DNA of 64,000 bases, from the NCBI GenBank assembly GCA_037042915.1, contig CM073199.1, positions 124,001 to 188,000 of the forward strand. Reading direction: 5' to 3'. The position numbers were made by a program, and so were the translations under genes. The first letter of the stretch is position 1. Every line of letters starts with the position of its first letter. This document shows, piece after piece, positions 20,136 to 30,636 of this stretch. Source of the DNA: Auricularia sp. M13. Its lineage: Eukaryota; Basidiomycota; Agaricomycetes; Auriculariales; Auriculariaceae. Below the pieces are notes generated by a model. It saw nothing but the letters and a program-made list of their open reading frames with translations. It was not told the origin of the DNA and ran no database searches.

Positions 20136-23132
20136 TCACCGATACAGCAGCACATACGCCACGGCGTCCTCCCCGCCGCCCTCGAGCGCGACGATGCGGT
20201 CGCGCTTCACGATGCTCACGCGCTCGTCGTCGAACTTGTACCACTCCTCCTCGCCCTCCGGCTTCTCGTCCTCTGCAAGCGGAAAAAAAAAAAGGAAAGG
20301 GAACGCGTCAGCAGGCCCGAAGCGTGAACAAATCAGGGACGCGCAGAGCAGAAACCAGGTCGCCACACGCTCGCGGAAGACGCCCCGTGTTGCTCACGAA
20401 GTCCGAACGAAAAGAAAAAAGAAAAAACACTAAAACTCACCACCACCCCCCTCCTCAAACGCATCCCTCCTCACGAAAGCAATATAATGCCCCCCATCGG
20501 CACTGGCGCCCTTATGCGCCACCACGCCGGCCAGCTCATACAGCCCCGTCGTGCTCGCGCCCACATCGGCCCGCAGCGCGGGGTGCACGAGCGCGTCCAG
20601 CGCCGCGCGCTCGCGCGCGCGCAGCGCGTCTTCCGGCTCCAGGTCGATGCCTTCTGTCGTAGCGGCGGAAGGGGCAGCATCGGTCATCGCGACGTCGCCG
20701 TCTGCTGGCGCGGCCTGCAAAGACCATCGCATGTCAGATTTCTGCCACGTCGACGTGGCGCGTGCGCGTCGCTTACCGGCGTCGACGCGCTCCCCGCACC
20801 AGCAGCGTCCGGTGCAGCCTGTACGACAAAGCATCAGCACTCTCCTCCCTCCTCCCTCCGACCAGAAGCCAGAAGCCACCAGACAAAAGAAAGAAAAAAA
20901 GAAAGAAAGAAAGAAAAAACAAGAAAACGAACGCACCCCGCCGCCCCCAAGCGCGCTCTTAGTCTTCCGGCGCACCTTGACGCGCTCGCGCCGCTCGCGC
21001 TCGATCTCCTTCGCCTTCTCCGCCGCGGGCCGCAGCTTCTCCTTGAGCGCGTCGATGCACCACTCGGACGCGTCCAGCTCGAACGGGAACTTGACCTGTG
21101 AAACGGGTCAGTTAACAAGCGAGGCATTGGGTAGGGGGAAACGAGGGAGCGGTCAGGCAGCGGACGGCAAGTTGTCGACATGCGCGTCGGACAATCGTCG
21201 ACGTGAGGCGCGGCTCAGCAGGCCGTCGACAAGCGGCTCAGCAAGCCACCAACGCATACACGCGCAAGCAAACCGTCGACATACAGCTCAGCAAGCCGTC
21301 GACATGCGCATCCGCAAGCCGTCGACAAGCGCACTAGCAAGCCATCGACATGCGCGTCGGCAAGCACGAGCAAGCAGATGACCGCGCGCCTCGGACAGCC
21401 GTTGACATGTGGCTCAGCAAGCAGCAGCCGGCATGCGCATCAGCAAGCCGTCGTCATGCATCCCCAAGGCAGCACGCGCCCGCCAGCCGTCGACAAACGC
21501 GCCGGTAAGCAAGTCGTTGAAAGCGGGTGCGATGGAGCATGCATCCCGCCTGCGCGCACGTGTGTAGGTCGTGGCACGCGAACAGAGCGGACGGCGCGGC
21601 GCAGACGCCGCCCCGTCCACCGCCCGGCACTCGAGAGCGAGCGAGCGCACACAAGCCAGTCGGCGCGCGCCAACCACCAGCGCACCACCAGCATGCAGCA
21701 TGACGCGCCGAACACACCCTCCGCCTCCCAACCCCAGAAGAAGAGAAAAAAACAGCCAAGAAACGCACCCTGCGCATGATCTTGGCCTTCTTGCCAATAT
21801 CGCGTTTCCACGCGAAGCGGACCATGTGCACGACGAGGTTCGCGGGGAGGCGCGAGATGCGCGCCTTGACCGCGTACTGCGCCTCGCGCAGCAGCAGCGG
21901 CGAGTGTTTCTCGATCGTCTGCTCCAGGTTCTGCAAGGGCACGCGTTAGCATGTGCAAGAAACGGGAGTGCAGCCTTGGAATGAAACGAGCAGAGCGAGA
22001 GGGAAGGAACGCGGGCGCAGGACGTGGAGTGGAGTGGACAGGACGCACGTCAGCGATGCCCTGCTGCATGTAGTTCGTGGTGATCGTAATATTGCACGGC
22101 AGCGTCTTGAAGCGCTCGACGGAGCGCGACACGGGCTCCTCGGGCGCCTCGACGTTGCGCATCCTAGGGGAGCTTTAGCGACCGTGCACCAGGAGCTCGC
22201 GCGCAGACACGCACTCGGTGGTCAGGGCGCCCATCATGTACTGGTCGACGAAGGTGGGGATGTATCGCGACTGCAGGGGCGGCGGCGGCGGCAGCGGCTG
22301 GTCGTCCGGCACCGCGGACGCGTCGGGCCGCGGAGGCGGTACGAGCGGGGCGGCGAGGTCCTCGGCGGCCGCGGGGGCGGCGTTGGTGCCGGGCAGGACG
22401 CCGAGGTAGTTGACGATCTGCGTCCAGCATTCCTCCGCGTCTACGGGCGCACGTAAGCGTGGTACTATGCGGGGGGGCTAAGGAGCGTACCCTGCTGGGC
22501 CCAGCCGGGGCCGTGGCGGTTGCGCTCTGCGAACTGGGGGACGAGCTGGCGCAGGAGCTGGAGGAAGGCGACGGGCGTGAAGCCGTCCGGCGCGCGCTGC
22601 ATCTCGCGGAACGTGTTGCGCAGGCTCGTCGTCAGCCGCACGCCCTCGTTCTCCGTGTTCGCCGGCGGGGTGTACTGCTCCAGCGCGGTCTGCAGCTCCG
22701 GGATGGCGCGCAGCGTTTGCAGCGTGGCGTTCATGTAGCATGTGTTGCCCAGACTAAGTAGGTAAGTAAATAAAGATGAATTGGAAGGAAGAAGAAAAGG
22801 ACGCACTTGCGCAAGCCACCAGGCATCTTGAGCGCCTGCGCGAGCTGGTCGTCGGGCAGGTCCTCGAGGAAGACGACCGGCTTTTCCGGAGCTTTGGGCA
22901 GCTCGCCCGCGGCGCCGACGACGACGAAGGTCTGGCCGTCCTTGGGCGCGACGCGGGCCCAGGGCGTGTCGTCCTTGAGGACGCCAGCCTTGGTCATGAC
23001 CTTCATGCGCTCGGGCGGGACCCCCGTCAGCTCGTAGATCGCCTGCTTGAACGCCGCGGGCGGCTGCGACATGTCGAGCGCCACGGCGTGCGTCTTGCCG
23101 CCGTGCTTGATCGTGACTTGCAGCGTCGACAT
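20136..23132 (-). CDS. UBP6: Proteasome-associated deubiquitinase Ubp6/USP14
   Basis: Nine exons (22807-23132, 22491-22753, 22215-22440, 22049-22163, 21769-21930, 20976-21095, 20777-20818, 20441-20714, 20136-20272) keep frame for 554 residues. Residues 1-75 form a ubiquitin-like domain (MSTLQVTIKHGGKTHAVALD). The catalytic Cys box GLRNLGNTCYMN places the Cys at residue 114, the same number as in human USP14. The His box is GGHYIAFVRR near residue 500, and the protein ends in the USP strand DAVAYVLLYR. Ubp6 binds the proteasome lid/base through the UBL and trims ubiquitin from substrates. Pro-rich and acidic insertions make it slightly longer than yeast Ubp6 (499). Intron 5 is 673 bp, against about 50 bp for most others, and contains a minisatellite. 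Confidence 0.93.
20884..20922 (+). repeat. GAAA-rich microsatellite in UBP6 intron
   Basis: A purine run made of AAAGAAAGAAAG units lies in the intron between UBP6 exons 6 and 7; on the coding strand it is a CTTT-rich pyrimidine tract upstream of the 3' splice site. Confidence 0.7.
21165..21520 (-). repeat. Minisatellite inside UBP6 intron 5
   Basis: About ten or more imperfect copies of a 22-24 bp unit built on GCAAGCCGTCGACATGCG. The array fills about half of the 673 bp intron and does not touch either splice site. Confidence 0.75.
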
Positions 23133-24332
23133 CGGGTACGTGCCACAAGATCTGGGAGGAAGGAACGCGTCACTCGTTTCAACCTCCGACGCGTCATCGA
23201 TAACGGCGCTTATTCCCGCGTCCTTTCCTTCACCTCGACCAGCGCAGTCCCGATTACAGCAACGGTCATTCCACGACCTCGGTTGGATCCCGCCCTCCAT
23301 TGTGGCGCAGGGGGCGCATGACTATGATGTTCAAGTCTTAGAGTCTGTACTTGCACGACGACGTCAGGTCACTGCGCCCTAGTCTCTGCTCTACCCTCTT
23401 GGTCATCCATTTCCAGCTGAACGGCACTCAATTGCCTTGCGACGTGCGGAGGGACCACCGCGTGCTCAACTTTACTCTCGGAGCTTGATCTCGTAGTCTG
23501 CCTTCACAGCTACACCGGCGACACTGATAGCCTGGGCGTACATTCATGGTACCGAACTCGGAATCTGGAGTACGCGGGCTACACCGTATCCTCAGAGTGA
23601 GGGCTCGCGCAACGGGAGGGCGAAAATTGCATCTGCATCTGGAACGCGAGGCCCTACACAACTCTTCGGCGTTTCGAGCACTTGTCCTGGAACTGTAGAA
23701 CGCGCGTCATTTTCTTCGCGTCGTCCCATTTTCCCGTTGGCGCCGGAGGACCCACCGCAGGCTTATCGTATGCCTTCCGAAGGATTGCGCAGGTCGCACT
23801 GTTGCCCGAGCGCGTTCGATAGCGCGGCTTATTATGATCTTCAACTGATTTTCAAATGGATACCGATACTATAGACCGCCAGCCGTGCGAGCACTACACG
23901 GGAGATACGCGATGAGGCTGTTGAAGATCGCGCGTCCGGTCCTTGGAGCGTTTCATGGCTTTCCCTAACCGTATTCCGGAAAATTGGAGGGCACGTGGTA
24001 ACAAGCTCATTATTCGTTTGAGTCAGGTCGTCAGCGTACTGTACATTGACATCACAATTGAGAGCTCTGCAGCGGCCATCCGGGATCTTCGAGCCGAGGG
24101 GCTGACAGGAAGACAGCTATATACCAGAAACGGATTCGCCAGCTTATTCTTCGTGGAACCCGACGCAGGGCGAGCAAGACGTCGCGGCCTATGCGATTGC
24201 TGGCCCTCCAGTCATGCCGAGGTCCCCCCACCGCAGCCCAGGGCGCGCGCGCTTGTATTCAATGATTTGAATTTATGGTTGAACAGGCGCACATCGCAGC
24301 CCATGAATGCCGTCCCTCGGAGCCGTGCGGCG
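23133..24332. other. Intergenic upstream of UBP6
   Basis: Holds the UBP6 promoter and, at about 24010-24100, one copy of the dispersed 3'-flank repeat also found at 10.6 and 26.6 kb. No gene supported. Confidence 0.5.
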
Positions 24333-25766
24333 CTAGGACCATCCAAGCAAGTCGTCCTTGCGGTCCGGTTCCACGATGTACTCGTCCTCCACCTCAAAGC
24401 TCGGCGCCAGCGCGACGAGCTCCGCTGCATCGCCCAGAATGGAGGCGACAAGCTCGAGGCCCTTGAGCGCCACAACCTCCAACCGCGGCGCGTCAAGATG
24501 GAACCTGACAAAATCCAACGCAAGATGCGGCGCGAGGCGCATCACGCACTCATGCCGCCTCGAGCCGAAGGTCAGCCTGCGCAACTTGGGGCACTCCAGC
24601 ACGCGGCTGCGCTCGCGCGGCAGCAAGAACACGCTGTTGTGCCCGTCCTGCGCCTGGTACTGCGGCGCGAGGATCTGCAGCGTGAGCTCCTGCAGGGCCT
24701 CCGCGCGCGGGAAGGGCTCGCCGACGGCCAGCACCAGCTCTCCGACGAGCAGCCACGTGAGGTTCGCAAACAGCGCGCCGCCCGGCCGCGCGCCGATGGG
24801 CAGGTCGAGCACCGTGCGCTGCGGCCGCGAGCGGTCCGTCGCGGGCCACATGTCGACGTTGAGCTCGAGCTCGGAGAACGAGAGCGCGGACGTGTTGAGC
24901 CGCATGCACGACACGTTGGGCGAAAACGAGCTGAGCTCGGTGAGCATGTCGACGGCGTCCTCGGCGTCGACGGCGCAATTGTACGAGACGCAAACGTGCG
25001 GGATCGATTTATGGTCCAAATGCCGAAGAAGCCGTCCAGGATCAATGTTGGTGTGGTTGGATATGATAACCAAGTCCTTGACCGATGACGGAAGCTGAAG
25101 CCGATAGTCGGCATCTGGTTCAATATTGTCGCTCCATTCGTCAATTTCCAGTGCCAAAGACTCGACTTCGGGAAATGCGTTGCATATTTCGATGACGTCG
25201 TCCACGCACATGGCAGCGGTGTTAGCCACAAGCACCGACTCTACGCTGGGCAATATCACCCGCGCCAGCGCCTTGAAGTCGACGTGCATCTTCACAAATC
25301 GCAAAGGAGGCGCGAAGCCGTCGAACAGTGAAAGCGGGTCGTCATACTCATTTGTGGGGTTGTAGTTGTCCGCAGCATCGAGCAGCCGAAAGGTGCGCAG
25401 TCGCGGTGCAGGGAGACATAGCACACGAGCGAGTTCCTGCTTCGCGTTGTATCGTAGCTTCTTGTCCATCTGGATGCGCAGAAAGACACAGCGCGACAGA
25501 TGATTCCGCAGGCACAAGCAGACTTCCTTCCAATTATGGCGGTCGATGCGGATGTCCAGATTCAAATCGGCCGCGGCAGAGCGTCCGAGGAGACGTGTGA
25601 GCGCGCCTGGGCGTTTCGAACGCCACGTCACCGAGGACCAGACGGATGGCGCTGCATGCATAAGCATAAAATACCAGTCGCTGCACGCATAGCCGACTCG
25701 AACGATGTCCTGAAGCGACGGCAGCCACTCGAATATCGCCACGAGCAATTCCGGCGGTAGTCGCAT
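24333..25766 (-). CDS. F-box protein (duplicate 1 of 24.3/33.8 kb pair)
   Basis: The open frame contains MRLPPELLVAIFEWLPSLQD, the F-box start, and a long substrate domain ending KDDLLGWS, 477 residues from this ATG. It is nearly identical to the gene at 33842-35380, non-coding flanks included. The frame stays open another 47 codons upstream; in the other copy that stretch starts with ATG (MHPTLC), here with TTG, and most differences between the copies there are silent, so it is probably translated. A conserved ATG-led segment further up (to 26038: STRHAQCVRILDTVV) also differs mostly silently and may be the true first exon, but no common splice in phase was found. Likely SCF substrate receptor. 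Confidence 0.8.
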   Translation of the reverse strand: MRLPPELLVAIFEWLPSLQDIVRVGYACSDWYFMLMHAAPSVWSSVTWRSKRPGALTRLLGRSAAADLNLDIRIDRHNWKEVCLCLRNHLSRCVFLRIQMDKKLRYNAKQELARVLCLPAPRLRTFRLLDAADNYNPTNEYDDPLSLFDGFAPPLRFVKMHVDFKALARVILPSVESVLVANTAAMCVDDVIEICNAFPEVESLALEIDEWSDNIEPDADYRLQLPSSVKDLVIISNHTNIDPGRLLRHLDHKSIPHVCVSYNCAVDAEDAVDMLTELSSFSPNVSCMRLNTSALSFSELELNVDMWPATDRSRPQRTVLDLPIGARPGGALFANLTWLLVGELVLAVGEPFPRAEALQELTLQILAPQYQAQDGHNSVFLLPRERSRVLECPKLRRLTFGSRRHECVMRLAPHLALDFVRFHLDAPRLEVVALKGLELVASILGDAAELVALAPSFEVEDEYIVEPDRKDDLLGWS

Positions 25767-26704
25767 AATGGATAGAGTCCTGTTGTAGTTGCGGGAGAAT
25801 GTAGCCAACTGTCTGTGCACACTGGTAAGCACTTTGCGAATAGTTTGTTCTGCGCAGAGCGTGGGGTGCAACCTGAGATATGAGCAAAATGAACAAGCCC
25901 GCCACACGCCACAGGCACCAAAAGCTCCACGTACTCAATGCCTTTCTCTATATTAGCGCCCAAGGCTGCATCACACAAGTCTATTACCACCGTATCGAGT
26001 ATGCGCACGCATTGGGCGTGTCTGGTCGAAGATGCCATCGTTGTAGATGCCAATGGTTGCGGCACGGGTGTCAAAGTGGCTGTGCGCGGAGTTTGTGCTC
26101 CGACACTATCCCGCGTCTTTGCGGCAAAGAAACACCTAGAAGCAGTTACCAGACATATATCATATGGTTGGGACTCGTTCTCAAAGCGGGATCGCGCATA
26201 ATCGGTGCCGCAGGTAAAGCTCCGAAATCTCAATTTGAAATGTAAACCATCGTCTGGTTCGCGGGTTGTGGCCGACAATGGTGCCACTATCGCCCAGAAT
26301 CAACATTACAAGGCTCTTGACATAGCGCGAGGTCAGTATCAGCGTGCACTGCCAGCTTCCGTGGTGCACGACCGCTTTATTCACCTCTACAAGGAAAGCC
26401 GCCTCGCCCTGTTAGACGAAGCTCCTCGAGGCTTAAGCTTTGGATAAAGCTGTGATTTTGTGACATTAGGTCTGAATAGCTAAGCCATCGATGAGCGAGC
26501 TAGCGCTTCAAAGTTATACGGCACTGTTTTTTTCTCCAGTTCATTATTCGTCAGATCGTCAGCGTATACTGTCATCACAACCGAGAGCTCTGCACAGAAG
26601 GCCATAGAAAAAGATCCAACAGAAGGGGTCTCACAGCATTCATCTCTTCATTCTACTATCAGCATCTCCTGATGTTGTCCTCCGTCCCGTCGGGAGAGTC
26701 TTTG
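25767..26704. other. 5' region of F-box gene and duplication flank
   Basis: About 25907-26360 matches about 35381-35840, so the duplication that made the two F-box genes extends at least 450 bp upstream of the coding part. The possible first exon ends at 26038. From about 26530 to 26620 lies a copy of the dispersed 3'-flank repeat. Confidence 0.6.
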
Positions 26705-27778
26705 TTACGGGTGGGTGCAGTATCCGCGTACTACAGTTTGTGCGTTAGGTTCGCAATAATCAGATAGCAAAGCGAAACGAGGACGTACCAAACTGTGCGT
26801 CAAGATGCATGTTCAGAATATCCCGCGTAGCAAACGGCGTGCCGCAATCGGGGCACCGGAAGAGCTGCTGGGGCTCCGGCGTGAGGCTGACGGAGCTTGC
26901 ACGCGACGAGGCCTGCGAAGGGGCGTTTTGCCATGACGACGGACTCATGGGGGTCTGCGCGCGAGATGCTGTGCGCGAGCGGGCGTTCGGGGCCGGAGAC
27001 GCCGTCGGCGCGAGCGAGTGGAGAGCTGGGGACGCCGTTGCAGCGCGAGAGTAGACGGCCGGTGACGCCGTTGCAGCCCGTGAGTGCACGGATGGGGAAG
27101 CGGTGCGAGATTGAGACTGCACGTCCGGAGACGCCGTGCGCGAGGTAGAAGTGGAGGCCGCGGACCCGGGGTACGCTGTGACTGGGCTCGGGGAGTCCAA
27201 CTTCCGATAAGGGCACGGCGACATATCCGGGCCTATGCGACTAAGCAGCCGCATACTCTTCATCGGGTCGTCCTGCCGAGGAAACGGGCCGGGGCTCAAG
27301 CTGACCCGCGGCGTCTCAGCGATCTAGTGAACAGTCTAGCCCGTCAGAACTGTATTTGAGTCGCAGGATGGTGGGCTTACTGCGCAGGGATGGCTAGGAG
27401 ATATCTGCCTGCGGAAGGGACTCAAGATCGGGAGCTGGCTGACGAGCTCGGGATCGGGCACAAGCGTTCGATCCCATGCCCACTGATTACCCGATGCTTG
27501 AGGCTCTGCGGTTGAGGTCTGTGAAGCCTGCAAGGCACTCAGTATCGCACAGGCTATATGTGTGGATCTGACGCACATTTGGTCCTGTTGAGCCAGCTTG
27601 CGGCCGCGTGCTCGATTTGAATGACGACGCCTGAGGCGATTGACCTGATCAGGTGTCACCGCGATCAGTGTGCTGATGAGGAGGGAGACAGTAGCGTACG
27701 GGTTCGATCCAGGGACTCAGCCTCGCCGTCGTGCTCATTGTCGGATTCGGTGATGAATATGAACGAGTCGCTTTCCAT
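26705..27778 (-). CDS. Small Ser/Pro-rich zinc-finger protein (pair C)
   Basis: Five exons (27700-27778, 27491-27644, 27381-27438, 26789-27314, 26705-26730) join in phase for 280 residues starting MESDSFIFITESDNEHDGEA. Acidic N-terminus, then Gln/Ser-rich sequence, then the same RQISPSHPCA / TPRVSLSPGPFPRQDD block and Ser/Ala/Thr repeats as the 9.5 kb copy, then the finger LFRCPDCGTPFATRD...MH and the last exon VRGYCTHP. Spacing C-x2-C-x12-H-x9-C. The exon containing the finger is almost unchanged between copies, while exons 1-2 differ strongly, as if the C-terminal half is the constrained or recently homogenised part. Head-to-head with the F-box gene at 28.2 kb, 383 bp between ATGs. Family unknown. 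Confidence 0.72.
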
Positions 27779-27825
27779 CGGGGGAGGAGCTGAAGCGTAC
27801 TGATTTTGCTGCGATAGTGTCTAGC

Positions 27826-27831
27826 TTTATA
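27826..27831 (-). promoter_or_regulatory. TATA box of zinc-finger gene (pair C)
   Basis: CGCGATATAAAGC on the minus strand, 48 bp before the ATG at 27778, the same word as at 9.42 kb before the paralogue. Confidence 0.6.
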
Positions 27832-28161
27832 TCGCGGGTAAGCGTGGGCTTCCTGGCGCGTTCCTGGGAGTTTGGCAGATTTTCTCATGCTCAGGCGCTC
27901 GCAACGTGATCATGAGGCTCGAAGGAAGCAGCAAGCACAGCATCGACAGGGTCTGGGGACCGCATCGATATCACTTCACATGTGTTCATTGACAATTCCG
28001 CGTCCATTGTGACGATACTGAGTCTGTACAACTTTCACAACAGATCCTCGCAAATATCTCACAATATTTTCCATGACTGAATCCCTCGGACGTATCCGGG
28101 CAGGGTTCAAACATTGCTGTGCAAATTCAAATGCCGTCGTTCCCGGTTGCTCCGGACCGTC

Positions 28162-29598
28162 ATGTTCGCCAGCGAGTCGTCATCCAGCCTGCCCACCGAG
28201 CTAATATCCAGGGTACTCGATTACCTGGAGCTGTACGACCTGTTTGCGCCTCTTGCGTTGTCACGCCATTGGCGACGCGTGGCGCTCGACCACCCGACGT
28301 TCTGGCGACATATTCGCCTGCAGTCTACATCCGACAATGCTCTCGATCTCTTCCTTTCCCGTGTTGCACAGGCTCGAAAACGGAAAATATTCATCGAGCT
28401 CAACGTTTGCGTCCCCTGCCGGCGAATATCGGACGATGTACTACCAGTCCTTGCCGCACGCCTGGACCAAATTCAGAAGCTATGGGCAGCAGTGCATCAT
28501 GATCAAGCCGCCGATCTCTTCGCTGCACTTCGTAGACCTGCTCCAGTCCTCGAAATATTCGAAGTGTTCATAACCACCCCGCCACGAATGCTGTTGACGA
28601 GGCTACCTGCCGACATATTCAGCGGAAACGCGCCCAAGCTCGCGTCAGCGGGCTTTCGCGATGTTGGCCTGCTTGACGCATCCTACCCCGCGTTTAGCAG
28701 CGTTTTCAACGTAGATTTCGGCTTCTCTCGATCCGAAGCCTTCTATCTTGTGCCGACCCTGTTCGCCATTTTTCCACGAATGCGCCGCTTCGGCCTTCAT
28801 TCTGGGCGGCTGCATGTTCCTGAGGATCTGGAATTTCCGATTAGCATTCCCGCAGGCGTCGAAACTCTGGACTGCTCGATGAATCCCATCTCGCTCATCT
28901 TCTTGATCGGTCTGATACCATACGATACCGTGCCGTCCGTCCGCGTTCGTGGAGCCGGCGGAGACATCGCCTCTCGCTTGGTCCGACAGCTGCCAGGCGA
29001 CCTCCGCGTCGAGTTTGTTGACCGTCGCCGCAGCCGTCGAGAGCTCTTCGACATCTGCGTGACTAGCAACGAGAACAAATTCAAGCGCATCTTCGGGCAG
29101 TCGGCGCGCCGGTACTTGGCCGGCGTCAGGCCGCCGATTTCTTTCCTGCGCGACTGCGAATTCGCGGAACGCCTCGTCCAGCTGACAATGCCGGATGCAC
29201 TCTGGGGCTTCCTCGCCCGCCACCTTCTCCCGTTTCCCAATCTCAAGGAACTGGTCGTGCACCTGAATTCCGGGACACTTCCCGTACTTGGAAAGAAGTG
29301 GAGCATATCCTGCGCCAAACTTGAATGCCTACGTCTTGCGACAGGCACAGGCGAGGTGAAGTACGTGCAGACGGAAAGACTGGCAGCCTTTGTCGCCATA
29401 TCTCTGGCCGACTCGCCTCTGTCGCCGCTGCCTGTGCTGCAGTTGGACGGCGTCATTCTCGAGGGCGAAGAGGATATACTTCGTCCGCATCTTCGCATGC
29501 CCACGGATCCCGACTCGTATGTATGCCGTCTACCCATCGCCTCGCAGTATCGTTCACTCACAATTTGCAGCAGTAGCCCCTTGGCACCCGTACTGTAA
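28162..29598 (+). CDS. F-box protein, 478 residues (pair C)
   Basis: Single exon starting MFASESSSSLPTELISRVLD, with the F-box at residues about 10-52 ending DHPTFWRHIRL. It aligns end to end with the 7.7 kb gene (both end in PVL after YRSLTICSSS), so both copies appear intact. The start is supported by the shared leader TCCGGACCGTC just before ATG. Divergent from the zinc-finger gene at 26.7-27.8 kb. The expected role is substrate choice for an SCF ubiquitin ligase; the divergence between copies lies mainly in the Leu-rich C-terminal part, which would be the target-binding side. Confidence 0.87.
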   Translation: MFASESSSSLPTELISRVLDYLELYDLFAPLALSRHWRRVALDHPTFWRHIRLQSTSDNALDLFLSRVAQARKRKIFIELNVCVPCRRISDDVLPVLAARLDQIQKLWAAVHHDQAADLFAALRRPAPVLEIFEVFITTPPRMLLTRLPADIFSGNAPKLASAGFRDVGLLDASYPAFSSVFNVDFGFSRSEAFYLVPTLFAIFPRMRRFGLHSGRLHVPEDLEFPISIPAGVETLDCSMNPISLIFLIGLIPYDTVPSVRVRGAGGDIASRLVRQLPGDLRVEFVDRRRSRRELFDICVTSNENKFKRIFGQSARRYLAGVRPPISFLRDCEFAERLVQLTMPDALWGFLARHLLPFPNLKELVVHLNSGTLPVLGKKWSISCAKLECLRLATGTGEVKYVQTERLAAFVAISLADSPLSPLPVLQLDGVILEGEEDILRPHLRMPTDPDSYVCRLPIASQYRSLTICSSSPLAPVL

Positions 29599-29758
29599 CT
29601 TAAATCTCCAGGCTTCCTTAAATGCCGTACCTATCTGATTTTGTCTGTCTTGTGCTGTATTCGTGCATTGTTGCAGTCCCGATGTAAATTACTTGATTCG
29701 TGACATCCTGCTCCCTTCTGCACATTTTCAGTAATTTCTCTCCGCCTCATCCTTCACA

Positions 29759-30090
29759 TTATCCGCATCCTGATTGTTTATTAAATCTACACATAAAGAT
29801 ATGACACTCACGAGACTTACTGAACTGAGAGGATCTCTACTGTCGAAGAACGTACGTCGCAGTCGGGACACAGGAAGAGCAGCTCCTTGGGCTCGGGGGT
29901 GATGCTGGCAGAGCTGGCGGGCGACGCAGAAAGAGTTTGCACCGACGGAAACGCGGTGGCTGCCCGAGCGAACGCTGCCGGCGACGAGTATGATGCAGAA
30001 GCCAGCGTTGCAGAGCCAGATCTCAACTGCTGGAGATAGCTCGAGGTACGCCGAGTTTCCGCTTAATCCGCGTACCAATTGGGACGGCAT
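29759..30090 (-). CDS. Degenerate short zinc-finger protein (pair D)
   Basis: Three exons (30076-30090, 29821-30029, 29759-29786) join in phase for about 84 residues starting MPSQLQLRSGSATLASASYS. It keeps the Ser/Ala-rich middle, the PEPKELLFLCPDC motif and the intron position of its relatives, but the finger His is not restored by the downstream exon and the low-complexity part is much shorter. It is probably a decaying copy, or a short form whose first exons were lost. It is head-to-head with the broken F-box gene at 30.4 kb (270 bp between starts), so both members of this pair have decayed. Confidence 0.5.
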
Positions 30091-30636
30091 CCATGAGCTT
30101 CTTATCACGTCGATCGCTACATAAGTATTAAAGTAATGCGCACCGATATCAGATTTGATACCAATCCAAGGACGTGTGACGGGTTTGTCCACATTTGAAT
30201 GGTGAAATTTGTGTGAGAAATGTGCGTGTGAGATGAAAAGCTGTGAAGCATCATTATTGTCGTACCTTGAGACAAGCGCTGGCTGTCTGCGCCTGCGGAG
30301 GCGGAGCCAAGGCGGCGCCGGAGATTCAAACACCTCCACTGTCGGTTGTTCCGGACCGTCATGCTCTTTGCGTGTAAAGCCAGCCTGCCGTCCGAGCTCA
30401 TCTATAGGATACTCGACTACTTGGACCTCTACGATGTTCTTGCGTCCTCGGAAGTGTCCTGCCACTGGCGCCGTGTCGCGCTCGACCATCCGACTTATTG
30501 GCGCTATCTCTGCTTGCATTCCGCATCGGACAACGCCGTGGAGCTCTTTCTAACTCGCCTGGCTCGTGCGCGAAGACGCAAGATCTCCATCGAAATAGAT
30601 GTCTCCGAGCCGTGCCCTCGAATATCGGCCGATGTG

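Larger units (their letters stand above)
26530..29826. repeat. Inverted segmental duplication, copy 2
   Basis: Reverse-complement relative of about 7431-10660: zinc-finger gene (minus), shared promoter, F-box gene (plus), then the 3' end of another zinc-finger gene. Here the second zinc-finger gene continues beyond the duplicated edge, while in copy 1 only its last 70 bp remain. Confidence 0.8.

Noticed and set aside
21165-21520. CRISPR-like spaced repeat
   Set aside because: The units are contiguous and imperfect, inside a spliced intron of a fungal gene; it is a minisatellite.
27694-27712. Possible tRNA B box (GGTTCGATCC)
   Set aside because: It lies in the first exon of the zinc-finger gene and no cloverleaf can be drawn.
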